Assembly (NCBI GenBank): GCA_011799875.1
Contig: CM022301.1
Coordinates: 214,293,888 to 214,357,887 of the forward strand
From: Thinopyrum elongatum
Taxonomy: Eukaryota; Streptophyta; Magnoliopsida; Poales; Poaceae
Direction of reading: 5' to 3'
DNA length: 64,000 nucleotides
Below, piece by piece: positions 34,680 through 44,620 of this stretch. The notes below the pieces were generated by a model. The model searched no databases. It saw nothing but the letters and a program-made list of their open reading frames with translations, and was not told where the DNA came from. A program made the translations under genes and the position numbers. Numbering within the stretch: position 1 is the first letter of the stretch; every line of letters begins with the position of its first letter.

Positions 34680-36430
34680 GAGTCGGCCGTGGGAGCAGAC
34701 AGATGAGTCGGCCGCGGCGTTGTAAGCCGGTGCGGACGGACGAGTCAATCACCGGTGCACGGACGGGCGAGTCAATCGTAGGCATGGTGAGCCGCGCGGA
34801 CGGCGAGTCAATCGCGGGCGCGGTCCTGGCGAGTTGATATAGATCGAGCTGCCCGAGCGGCGGCTTGCGTACACCCGTTCAACAGCAAGTGGGCGCGGAT
34901 GCCGGTGCATGATGATGCTAACGCATATTCCATAGGCACAGCATGGCACCACCTTTACAATGAATCATTGTCCTGCACATAAAAACATACAGACCAAAGC
35001 GATTGTTCTCTGACAAAAGACAATATGCGCTAATAAACTTAGATGGATATCACCTGATTCGTCTGGATGATACACGGAGTCATACGTTCCGTCCGTAGAT
35101 CACCTGCAGTAATTTCAACAGCGAGTTAACCACTCGCCCAAGGCCACGGCGGAGGCGGCGTGCCACAGCGGTGAAAACGGCCCTAGGCGAGACCGTGGAT
35201 GATGAAGCAGAGGCGGCTCACAACGGACGCGCGGCGGCTCAGAACAACGCTGGTTGGGGGTGGCTCAGCGCAATGTCATAGCGGCCACAGCGAAGGAAGT
35301 GTCTGTGTCCGTGAAAGTACGTCGCTGATTGCCCATGAATCTAGTATTATCGCTTCAGGCAGCGTCAGGTGCATGAGAGCAGGGGGCAGGACGGCTCAGC
35401 GGCCAAGGCGAAGGGCAGGCAAGGCGAGCTGGCGGGATGGCCGGGCCACATGCGGGATGAGCTGGAGGAGACCAGAACAAGGCGGCGCTGGCACGGCGGC
35501 ACAGGCCAGAGCGGACACAGCCGCGACGGTAGAAGGGCAGCGCGGCCGGCTCAAGGCGGGCGCCTCAGCAAGAGAAGAAAGGCGGCCGGTGGCTCGGACG
35601 CGGGGTCACGCGGGGACGGCTCAACAGCGGGGCCGACGAGACGGCTGGCCAACCCGGAGTACAGCTCAACAGCGGAGGTCCGGCCGGCTCGAGGCCGCGC
35701 GGGCCGCTCGAAGGCAACTGACGGCAGTTCAACGCGAAGACGCACAGAGGCAGGGGCGACTCAAGGCGTGGTGTGTCGGCGACCACGGCTGAGGCGACTA
35801 ACGGCCGGGCGGTTCGGTGCGCCGAAGGCGAGGCGGAGCCACGACAGAGGCGGCTCAACGCGTCGAAGGTGAGACGGAACTGTGGCGGGGAGGCGGTTTA
35901 GCGCGGAGCAGGCGGTCGGGCGCAATGCGGGCGGCGGCTTAGCGCGGATGTAGCAGCGAGGCGCAATAGAGGCGCACAGACTTGGTAGCAGCGAGGCGCA
36001 ACAGATGCGTCGATGAAGCAGCGGCGGCTCGAGGATGGAGCGGACACCGAGGCAGAATAACTCGGCGGCATGAAGGCAACTTGAAGGTCGGCAGCTCGGA
36101 GCAGTGCGGTGACGCGTCACGGCGGCTCAGCAAGGAGGAGCGATGGCGAGGGCGGCTTAAGTTTGGTGCTATGAGCACATTCCATCGATGGCCAGTGGCC
36201 ATCAAGCCAGCTGATTATGTATCAAACTTGTACGATTGTGCCCAGATTCAACAGATATGTAATCCACTCGATCCATCAGTTTCCAGTATCTGATGTAGAT
36301 GCAGTACTCTGAATTGCAGTACTCTGTAATGTCATTGGGAGCCGGCGAGGCAGCTTGAGACCGAGGCCGAGTCGTAGTAGTCGAGGTAGAGGTGACTCGG
36401 AGTGGAGACCGAGGCGGAGACCGGCCGACG
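34680..36430. repeat. GC-rich degenerate repeat tract with recurring GGCTCA/GGCTTA words
   Basis: About 1.7 kb of GC-rich sequence with GCGGCTCA, CGGCTTAGCG and similar words every few tens of bases. It gives long ORFs in several frames on both strands, which is expected from GC bias and the lack of stops; no protein motif is seen. It lies inside the Tat-type fragment. Confidence 0.55.
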
Positions 36431-36663
36431 TGTAATGTTGATATACTCAGATTTTGATATTCAGAGATACGATTCCTTGATCCATACGTGGATTAGTGGT
36501 GCTAGCATTGTTTTGGTAAACAAGCTACCCCATCTTCATGTAGACCTTTCCCCCTGACGCCTTCAAAATTCCACGCAACTTTTTGCTAATAGATCTTCAG
36601 CGTGGATGTACTTCCGAGCCGGTTCTTCACGGTCCAGCTGATCGCAAACTTCTCAAACCCTAG
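36431..36663. other. Unassigned stretch at right end of the Tat-type fragment
   Basis: Moderate-GC single-copy-like sequence that I cannot match to any LTR or internal region elsewhere in this window. It could be the remainder of the element or filler DNA from the event that removed its 5' part. Confidence 0.4.
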
Positions 36664-37960
36664 AAAAGATCCCTCCAAGAACTCAACACCATTGTGCTTG
36701 TGGGCCCCTCGGGACTCCCCTAACCCTAATCTTAGCTCCATAAATACCCAAATATTCCCCGTATACCAGAGGGCACACCAAAAACACTTTTCCGCCGCCG
36801 CAAGCTTCTGTTCTCGTGAGAGCCATCTTGGGGCCTTTTTCGGCACTCTGCCGGAGGGGGATACGATCACGGAGGGCCTCTACACCAACCTTGCTGCCCT
36901 TCTGATGATGTGTGAGTAGTTTACCACAGACCTACGGATTCATAGATAGTAGCTAGATGGCTTCTTCTCTCTCTTTGATCTTCAATACAATGTTCTCCTC
37001 GATGTTCTTGGAGATCTATTCGATGTAATCTTCTTTTGCGGTGTGTTTGTTGAGATCCAATGAATTGTGCGTTTATGATCAGATTATCTATGAATATTAT
37101 TTGAGTCTTCTCTGAACTCTTCTATGCATGATTAAGATAGCTTTGTATTTCTCTCCGATCTATTGATTTGGTTTGGCCAACTAGATTGATATATCTTGCA
37201 ATGGGAGAGGTGCTTTATTTTGGGTTCAATCTTGCGGTGTCCTCACCCAGTGACAGTAGGGGTAGCGAGGCACGTATTTGTATTGTTGCCATTAAGGATA
37301 AAAAGATGGGGTTTTTACCATATTGTTTGGATCTATCCCTCTACATCATGTCATCTTGCTTAAGGCGTTACTCCGTTCTTGTTAACTTAATACACTAGAT
37401 GCATGTTGGATAGCGGTCGATGTTTGGAGTAATAGTAGTAGATGCAGGCAGGAGTCGGTCTACTTGTCACGGACGTGATGCCTATATTCATGATCATTGC
37501 CTTGGATATCGTCATAACTATGTGATTTTCTATCAATTGCTCAGCAGTAATTTGTTCACTCACCGTATGATTTCTTCAAGAGAGAAGCCTCTAGTGAAAC
37601 CTATGGCCCCCGGGTCTATTTTCTATCATATTATTTTCATATCTATAAAACCAAAAATACAAAAATACCTTGCTGCAATTTATTTATATTTACTTTATTT
37701 TACTCTTTTACTTATCTTGTATACCTATCTCTATTAGATCTCACTCTTGCTAGTGACCGTGAAGGGATTGACAACCCCTTTTTCGCGTTGAGTGCAAGTG
37801 TTTGTTAGTTTGTGCGGGTGCATCTATTGAGACTTGTGTGTTCCTCCTACTGGATTGATACCTTGGTTCTTAACTGAGGGAAATACTTATCTCTACTTTG
37901 CCGCATCACCCTTTCCTCTTCAAAGGAAAAATCAACGCAAGCTCAAGAAGTAGTAGTTGC

Positions 37961-38396
37961 CTCCGTCCATAAGGACTCTGGTGAGGTGGTACCCATCGAT
38001 AATGGGGTCGAGGACCAGGGCCGCCGATCCTCCATGCCGGATACTGGTTGGATGGTCCCTACGGTCGAAGGTGATCGGTCATGCCGACCATGGGTTAAAT
38101 GTCGGGGCTACAGGCTCTACGGCATAGACATCCCGAAGTGCACGTTTCCGCTCCTTCTTAGGTATATGGGTGGCATAGATCATATTCACCATTTTTACCT
38201 CGGGAGGGAATTTTTTCTGGCCCCCATTGTTCGGCCTGTGAGGTTCTTCGTCGTCCTTGCTGCGGGGGCCTTTGCCTGCGTCCTCGGCTGTGAGTTTGCC
38301 GACCTGTTTGATTACCCAATAGTTACGGTTGGTGTGGTTGGCGGGCTTGTTAGACGTGCCGTGGATCTGGCAGGGTCTGTCCAAGATTGTGTCCAA
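37961..38396 (-). pseudogene. Gag-protease junction and protease N-terminus (Tat-lineage)
   Basis: Minus frame with the basic segment HIPKKERKRALRDVY, then VAPTFNPWS; by 37961 it reads DGYHLTRVLMDGG, the start of the active-site motif DGGSS that is completed at 29938 after the solo LTR. This is the RIRE2/Grande-type arrangement of gag C-terminus followed by protease. A Cys/His segment upstream (CQIHGT...NHTNRNYW) resembles a degenerate zinc knuckle. The open stretch 38079-38396 and the following frame differ, so a frameshift near 38080 is likely. Confidence 0.75.
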
Positions 38397-38588
38397 CTTG
38401 GTGGGTCCATCCTAGTTCCCTTTAGAGGGTTTCTTCCGAGGTCCCGATTTGGAATTGCGGAATAGGGCATTTACTGCCATATCTTCGGCTTCACTGCCGT
38501 TGTGGCGGCGCTTGTTTCTGTTGTGCCGTGGTTTCCCATTTCCGTCCCGGACTTCCGAGGTCCCGGGGTTGGTGCTTCTACAAGCTAG

Positions 38589-39173
38589 CTAGCTATCTTC
38601 TCCTGCACAAAAGCGGGTCATGGGAGAGGTAAGTGCCGCCATTGTCCTCGGCTTATCTTGGCCGAGCTGGCGTGCGAACCATTCATCCCAGATACTATGC
38701 TTGAATGCGGCTATGGCTTCGGCGTCCGGACAGTCGACAATCTGGTCCTTTTTGGTCAAAAACCGATTCCAAAATTGCCGGGCTGACTCACCGGGCTGTT
38801 GGATCACATGGCTCAGGTCATCGGCATCCGGAGGTCGGACGTAGGTGCCTTGAAAGTTAGCTCGGAAAGCATCCTCGAGCTCTTCCCAGCTCCCTATGGA
38901 GTCTTCAGGGAGGCTATTCAACTAGTGCCGAGCTGGTCCTTTGAGCTTTGATGGCAGGTATTTAATGGCGTGGAGGTCATCTCCTCGAGCCATATGAATG
39001 TGGAGGAGAAAGTCTTCGATCCACATGGCCGAGTCTGTAGTCCCATCGTATGGCTCGATGTTTACGGGTTTAAACCCTTCTGGGAACTGATGCCGCATTA
39101 CCTCGTCCGTGAAGCACATCGGATGGGCGGCGCCCCTGACCCGGGCTACGTCGCGCCAAAGATCGGTTGTCAT
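38589..39173 (-). pseudogene. Gag core domain of Tat-lineage element, broken by TAG
   Basis: One minus-strand frame, 39173 to 38589, split only by TAG at 38922-38924, at a place where Trp is usual. Motifs are NIEPYDGTTDSAMWIEDFLL (start of the core), then WEELEDAFRANFQGTY and GESARQFWNRFL, the retrotransposon gag signature. Gag builds the particle. A TGG-to-TAG change by G-to-A transition is the simplest explanation of the stop. The next part of gag-protease is at 38396. Confidence 0.8.
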
Positions 39174-40295
39174 ATCGGCCCGGTGTTGTTCCTGAACTCT
39201 ATCATTTTGGTCGCGCCAAGCTTGGTATCCATCCCTTCCAACCGAGGCGTGATCTCGAGATCCATAGATGGATCTTGTCTGCCCTGCTCTAATGGTGAGG
39301 TCATGACGGAGATTGTATTGGTATTCTCGCTATGCTGCCTCCTTGCCTTTACTGCGAGGGGGAGCGGGTGGGAGTTCGGTATCTCCAGTCGGCTTATCCC
39401 TTCCTCGAGGGGGTGGTCGGGCTGGTCTGCACGTGTATGTCTTGGTGGTGCGGGCGCACGGTCCTCATCGTTGAATTTTGGCAGCAGCTTCCGCTTTGGG
39501 TAGCTTTTAGTCTACTGCTGGTAGCCGTACCCTTCTTCAGCTGCCAGGACTTTTGTCCATCTATCGTTGAGGGTATTCTGTTCAGCCTTCAGCTGCTGCT
39601 GCTTCTTCTTCAAGCTCTGCGCAATGGCTATGAGTTGTTGCTTGAACCGCTCTTGGTCCAATGGATCTTCTGGAACGATAAAGGCTTCAGCTCCAAGGCT
39701 GACCTCCTCTTCGAAGAGAGGCATATAGTTGCTATCCTCGGAATCATTGGGGTCCTCGGGGTTATACTGACCCCCATGCCCCTCTGGGTCATTAGGTTGT
39801 TGCTTGGGGGCGGGGTCGCCGAGGTCTTGCGCATTGTCCGGAGTATCGTCCTCTCTAGTGCCCGTGTTGCTTTCCCTGCCTCGACGCCCCTTGGATCATC
39901 GGCGTTGTCTCCGGCGTTTGGGGGGCTCCTCGCCACGCTTGTTACTGTCTCTTCTGGGGGTGCCATCCCCATTATTAGCGCCATCGTCGTTGTCCTTGGG
40001 AGTGTCCACCATCTAAACGTCATAGGTGGAGGTGGCCGTCCATCGGCCGGTTATGGGAGGGGCAACATCAGTGTGGGCCATGGCTTCGCTGTCATCATCC
40101 ATGTCATCGGCCTCCTCAGAGGCATAGTCCAGCATGTCGGTTAAGTCTTCGACAGTGGCTACTAAGTGGGTGGTGGGTGGGACGTAAAATTCCGTGTAGC
40201 CCGCCTCGAGGCCCCGCTGAGCGTGAGCCAAGGATGGGCCATCCAAGATAGTCATCGTTTGGATCCGGTCAAGCGCCTCGTTTAACAGGGCGAGG
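39174..40295 (-). pseudogene. Gag N-terminal region of Tat-lineage element, truncated by element C
   Basis: Minus-strand pieces read as gag N-terminus: 40295-40013 (acidic, TDMLDYASEEADDMDDDSEA) to a stop, then frameshifted disordered Pro/Asp/Asn-rich sequence, then 39724-39512 with a Gln/Lys-rich coiled stretch (QSLKKKQQQLKAEQNTLNDR). The start codon lies beyond the insertion of element C at 40296, and the first residues of the open frame above 40295 belong to the LTR of C, not to gag. Confidence 0.65.
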
Positions 40296-41819
40296 TGATA
40301 CATCCATTTTTGCATCATGTTTTTATGTTGATATTTATTGCATTATGGGCTGTTATTTCACATTATGGTACAATACTTATGTCTTTTCTCTCTTATTTTA
40401 CAAGATTTACATGAAGAGGGAGAATGCCGGCAGCTGGAATTCTGGACCGGAAAGGAGCACATCTGAGATACCTATTCTACACAACTCCAAATGTCCTGAA
40501 ACTTTACGGAGAATTATTTTGGAATATATAAAAAATATTGGGCGAAGAAACAACACAAGGGGACCCACCAAGTGGCCACAACCTTGGGTGGCACGCCCTA
40601 CCCCCCAGGGCGCCCCCTTGAGCTTGTGGGCCCCCTGGCTAGCCTCCGGTGCCCATATTCTACTATATGGAGGGTTTTGACCTAGAAAAAAAATCAGAAG
40701 GAAGCTTTCGGGATGAAGCGCCGCTGTCTCAAGGCGAAACCTTGGCAGAAGCAATCTAGGGCTCCGGCAGAGCGATTCTGCCGGGGAAATTCCCTCCAGG
40801 AGGGGGGAATCAAAGCCATCGTCATCACCACCGTTCCTCTCATTGTGGGAGGGTTAATCTTCATCAACATCTTCATCAGCACCATCTCCTCTCAAACCCT
40901 AGTTCATCTCTTGTATTCAATCTTTGTCTCAAAACCTCAGATTGGTACCTGTGGGTTGCTAGTAGTGTTGATTACTCTTCGTAGTTGATGCTAGTTGGTT
41001 TATTTGGTGGAAGATCATATGTTCAGATCCTTAATGATATTTATTACCCCTCTGATCTTGAACATGAGCATGCTTTGTGAGTAGTTACATTTGTTCCTGA
41101 GGGCATGGGAGAAGTCTTGTTATAAGTAATCATGTGAATTTGGTATTCATTCGATATTTTGATGACATGTATGTTGTCTTTCCTCTAGTGGTGTTATATG
41201 AACGTCGACTACATGACACTTCACCATTATTGGGGCCTAGGGGAAGGCATTGGGAAGTAATAAGTAGATGATGGGTTGCTAGAGTGACAGAAGCTTAAAC
41301 CCTAGTTTATGTGTTGCTTCGTAAGGGGCTGATTTGGATCCACATGTTTCATGCTATGGTTAGATTTATCTTAATTCTTCTTTCATAGTTGCGGATGCTT
41401 GCGAGATGGGTTAATCATAAGTGGGAGCCTTGTCCAAGTAAGGACAGCACCCAAGCACCGGTCCACCCACATATGAAATTATCAAAGTAGCGAACATGAA
41501 TCATATGAGCATGATGAAAACTAACTTGACGATAATTCCCATGTGTCCTCGGGAGTGCTTTCCTTTATATAAGAGTTCGTCCAGGCTTATCCTTTGCTAT
41601 AAAAAGGATTGGGCCACCTTGCTACACCTTTGTTACACTTATTACTTGTTACCCGTTACGAATTATCTTACTACCAAACTATCTGTTACCGACAATTTCA
41701 GTGGATGCAGAAAATACCTTGCTGAAAACCGCTTGTCATTTCCTTCTGCTCCTTGTTGGGTTCGACACTCTTACTTATCAAAATGACTACGATTGATCCC
41801 CTATACTTGTGGGTCATCA
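40296..41819 (+). repeat. 5' LTR of element C
   Basis: 1524 bases, TGATACATCC...GGGTCATCA. It matches 57422-58590 over the part present there. Confidence 0.92.
40764..40784 (+). other. Stem-loop in element C LTR
   Basis: CCGGCAGA, 5-base loop, TCTGCCGG: a perfect 8-bp stem about 100 bases after a weak TATA-like TACTATATGG (40661-40670). The 3' LTR copy (57887-57907) has two changes in the left arm. Confidence 0.5.
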
Positions 41820-41830
41820 AGACTCTTTTC

Positions 41831-41848
41831 TGGCGCCGTTGCCAGGGA
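41831..41848 (+). other. Primer-binding site of element C
   Basis: TGGCGCCGTTGCCAGGGA, tRNA-Asp type with one change, 11 bases past the LTR. Confidence 0.87.
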
Positions 41849-41924
41849 GTGAAGCGCCTTTGGTGAGTGGAATTTGGTAAGGAAACATTTATAACACGTG
41901 CTAAAATTATTGTCACTTTTCACT

Positions 41925-43011
41925 ATGGAAAATAATCCTTTGAGGGACTTGTTCAGGGTATCTTCACCACGACCGGAAGAACAAAGAGTTGCTCCTCAAC
42001 CTACTGCACCTACTGAAACTACTTATTATGAAATTCCTTCGGGTATGATAGAGAAACTGCTAGCTAATCCTTATGCAGGAGATGGAACACTACATCCTGA
42101 TTTGCATCTAATCTATGTGGATGAAGTTTGTGGATTATTTAAGCTTGCAGGTTTACCCGGAGATGAAGTCAAGAAGAAGGTCTTCCCTTTATCTTTGAAG
42201 GGAAAGCATTGACATGGTATAGGCTATGTGATGATATTGGAGCTTGGAATTACAACCGATTGAAATTGGAATTTCATCAGAAGTTTTATCCTATGCATCT
42301 GGTTCATCATGATCAGAAATATATATATAATTTTTGGCCTCGTGAAGGAGAAAGTATCGCTCAAGCTTGGGGAGGCTTAAGTCCATGTTATATTCATGCC
42401 CCAATCATGAGCTCTCAAGAGAAATTATTATTCAGAATTTTTATGCTCGGCTTTCTCGTAATGATCAATCCATGCTCGATACTTCCTGTACTAGTTCTTT
42501 TATTAAGAAGCCTATTGAATTCAAATGGGATCTCTTGGAAATAATTAAATGCAACTCTGAAGATTGGGAGCTCGACGAAGGTAAGGACTCAGGTATAAAG
42601 CCTGAATTTGATTGTGTTAAAACTTTTATGGATATCGATGCTTTTCATAACTTTAGCACTAAATATGGACATGAGTCTGAGATAGTAGCTTCTTTCTGTG
42701 AATCATTTGCTACTCATGTTGATCTCCCTAAGGAGAAGTGGTTTAAATATCATCCTCCCATTGAAGTAAAAATAGTAGAACCCATTGAAGCTAGAGAAGA
42801 AACCACTACTTATAATGTTGATCCTGTTATTCTTACTGCTTATATTGAGAAACCACCTTTTCCTGTTAGGATCAAAGGACATGCTAAAGCTTTAGCTGTG
42901 GTTCATAAGAGTTATACTAGAACACCTACACCCCCTGAACAAATTAAAGTTGAACCTAATGTTGCTATGGTTAAAGATCTCTTGGTTGAAAAAATTGATG
43001 GGCATGTTATT
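41925..43011 (+). pseudogene. Gag of element C, two frameshifts, interrupted by element B
   Basis: The ATG at 41925 opens gag (MENNPLRDLFRVSS...). The frame shifts near 42205 and again near 42370, where a run of G has one extra base. The correct-frame core motifs are LTWYRLCDDIGAWNYNRLK, EFHQKFYPMHLV and GESIAQAWGRLKSM. The C-terminal part (to 43011) is open and ends at element B inside the linker before protease. Coding resumes at 50977. Gag would form the particle; this copy is dead. Confidence 0.8.
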
Positions 43012-44603
43012 TTACATGGCTTGAGACTGCATTGGTATTTCCCCAAAGAGGAAGGGATGATGCAGCACAGCTACGGTAAGTATTTCCCTCAGTTATGAAA
43101 CCAAGGTTATCAATCCAGTAGGATAACCAAGCAACACTATGTAAACAGTACCTACACACAAAGAACAAATACTTGCAACCCGACACGTAAGAGGGGTTGT
43201 CAATCCCTCCTCGGTAAAAAGATAGCTTAAATTGTATGAGATTGGATAAATAGATCTAGCAAGAATGTAAAATAAATAAAAAAAAGTAAAGAAAAAGTGC
43301 AGCAAGGTATTTTTTGATTTTTGGAATAACAGATCTGAAAATAATATGATAAAAGATAGACCCGGGGGCGTAGATTTCACTAGTGGCTTCTCTCGAGAAA
43401 ATAGCACACGATGGGTAAACAAATTACTGCTGGGCAATTATAGAACAACAAATAATTATGATGATATCCAAGGCAATGATCATGTATATAGGCATCACGT
43501 CCAAGATTAGTAGACTGACTCCTGCCTGCATCTACTACTATTACTCCACACATCGACCGCTATCCAGCATGCATCTAATGTATTAAGTTCATGGAGAAAC
43601 GGAGTAATGCAATAAGAACGATGACCTGATGTAGACAAGATCTATTCATGTAGGAATAGACCCCATCTTTTTATCCTTAATAGCAACGATACATGCATGC
43701 CTCGCTACCCCTTCTGTCACTGGGTGAGGACACCACAAGATCGAACCCATCACAAAGCACCTCTTCCCATTGCAAGAAAAATCAATCTAGTTGGCCTAAC
43801 TAAACCAAAGATTCGGAGAAGAAATACAAGGCTATAACAATCATGCATATAAGAGATCAAAGAAAACTCAAATAATATTCATAGATAGATCTGATCATAA
43901 ACTCGCACTTCATCGGATCCCAACAAACACACCGAAAAAACTCATTACATCAAATAGATCTCCAAGAACATCGAGGAGAACATTGTATTGAGAATCAAAA
44001 ATAGAGAAGAAGCCATCTAGCTACTGCCTACGGACCCGTAGGTCTATGGTGAACTACTCACGCATCATCGTAGGAGCACCAATGAGGATGATGAACCCCT
44101 CTGTGATCGTGTTCCCCTTCGGCAGAGTGTCGGAATAGGGCTCTAGATTGGATCTCGTGGTTCTGGAACTTGCGGCGGCTGGAATTGTGTTTCGATCGCT
44201 CCCCTACGGTTTCTGGAATATCTGAGGATTTATAGAGCTGAGAGGCGGTGGAGGAGACCCCCATGGGCCCCACCACCCACCTGGGCATGCCAGGGGCCTC
44301 TAGCGTGCCCTGGTGGGTTGTGGGCTCCATGGGCCTCCCCTCTGGTGCTTCCTTGGCTCCCAAGTTGTCTTCTGGTCCAAAAAAAATCTCCAAAAAGTTT
44401 CACTGCGTTTGGACTCCGTTTGATAGGGATATTCCGCGAAGTAAAAAACAAGCAAAAAACAGCAACTGGCACTGGGCACTATGTCAATAGGTTAGTCCCA
44501 CAAAATGATATAAAGTTGCTATAAAATGAAGGTAAAACATCCAAGAATGATAATATAACAGCATGGAACAATCAAAAATCATAGATACGTTGGAGACGTA
44601 TCA
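43012..44603 (-). repeat. 3' LTR of element B
   Basis: 1592 bases on the minus strand. It starts TTACATGG on the plus strand where the 5' LTR has TGACGTGG, so the outermost base pair is mutated. A TATA-like box (minus TATAAATC) lies at 44227-44234. Confidence 0.9.
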
Positions 44604-44620
44604 GCATCCCCAAGCTTAAT
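44604..44620 (-). other. Polypurine tract of element B
   Basis: Minus ATTAAGCTTGGGGATGC, the same as element A's PPT. Confidence 0.85.

Larger units (their letters stand above)
30246..36663 (-). mobile_element. Truncated Tat-type LTR element fragment (3' LTR, PPT, repeat-rich 3' region)
   Basis: A 611-base LTR at 30246-30856 with its minus-strand PPT marks a minus-strand element. No second LTR or coding region is found before solo-LTR sequence resumes at about 36664-36700. The interior is a run of PPT-like repeats, 180-bp and 77-bp tandem repeats and a GC-rich degenerate tract, so it is the 3' end of a Tat-type element whose coding part is lost. CCTAG occurs at 30241-30245 and 36659-36663, a possible TSD. 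The right boundary is uncertain by some tens of bases. Confidence 0.65.
29944..37955 (+). repeat. Solo LTR (element A/B family) interrupted by a Tat-type fragment
   Basis: 29944-30245 and about 36664-37955 together make one LTR of roughly 1.6 kb of the element A family. No internal region or second LTR is present. Flanks GCTGC (29939-29943) and GTTGC (37956-37960) are a TSD with one change. The ends have decayed from TG...CA to TA...TA, and the TATA box is now CATAAATA (36739-36746). Removing it restores the protease frame of the host element. Confidence 0.8.
6973..40295 (-). mobile_element. Tat-lineage (RIRE2/Grande-like) non-autonomous element with antisense gene; 5' end beyond the disruption
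   Basis: Minus-strand order is gag (from before 40295), protease (38396 to 37961, then 29938 to 29601), a spacer, an antisense gene on the plus strand (8102-28156), PPT (7482-7470) and 3' LTR (7468-6973). RT and integrase are missing between protease and antisense gene, so it is non-autonomous. Three later insertions lie inside: 8162-26060, 29944-37955 and 40296 onward. Removing the first two with one TSD copy each rejoins sequence in frame. The 5' LTR is not in the window. CTAGT at 6968-6972 would be one TSD copy. Elements with this gag-protease and antisense gene are common in Triticeae; the family name is not certain. Confidence 0.85.

Noticed and set aside
35199..35872. Long overlapping ORFs on both strands in the GC-rich tract
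   Set aside because: Composition is Arg/Gly/Ala-rich in every frame, there is no motif, and the tract is a degenerate repeat. Absence of stops follows from GC content.
37986..38465. Plus-strand ORF of 159 codons
   Set aside because: It is the complement of gag-protease coding on the minus strand, which has clear protease motifs.
39332..40144. Plus-strand ORF of 270 codons with hydrophobic stretches
   Set aside because: It is the reverse complement of the gag N-terminal region. The hydrophobic runs mirror Asp/Glu/Gln/Lys codons on the real strand.
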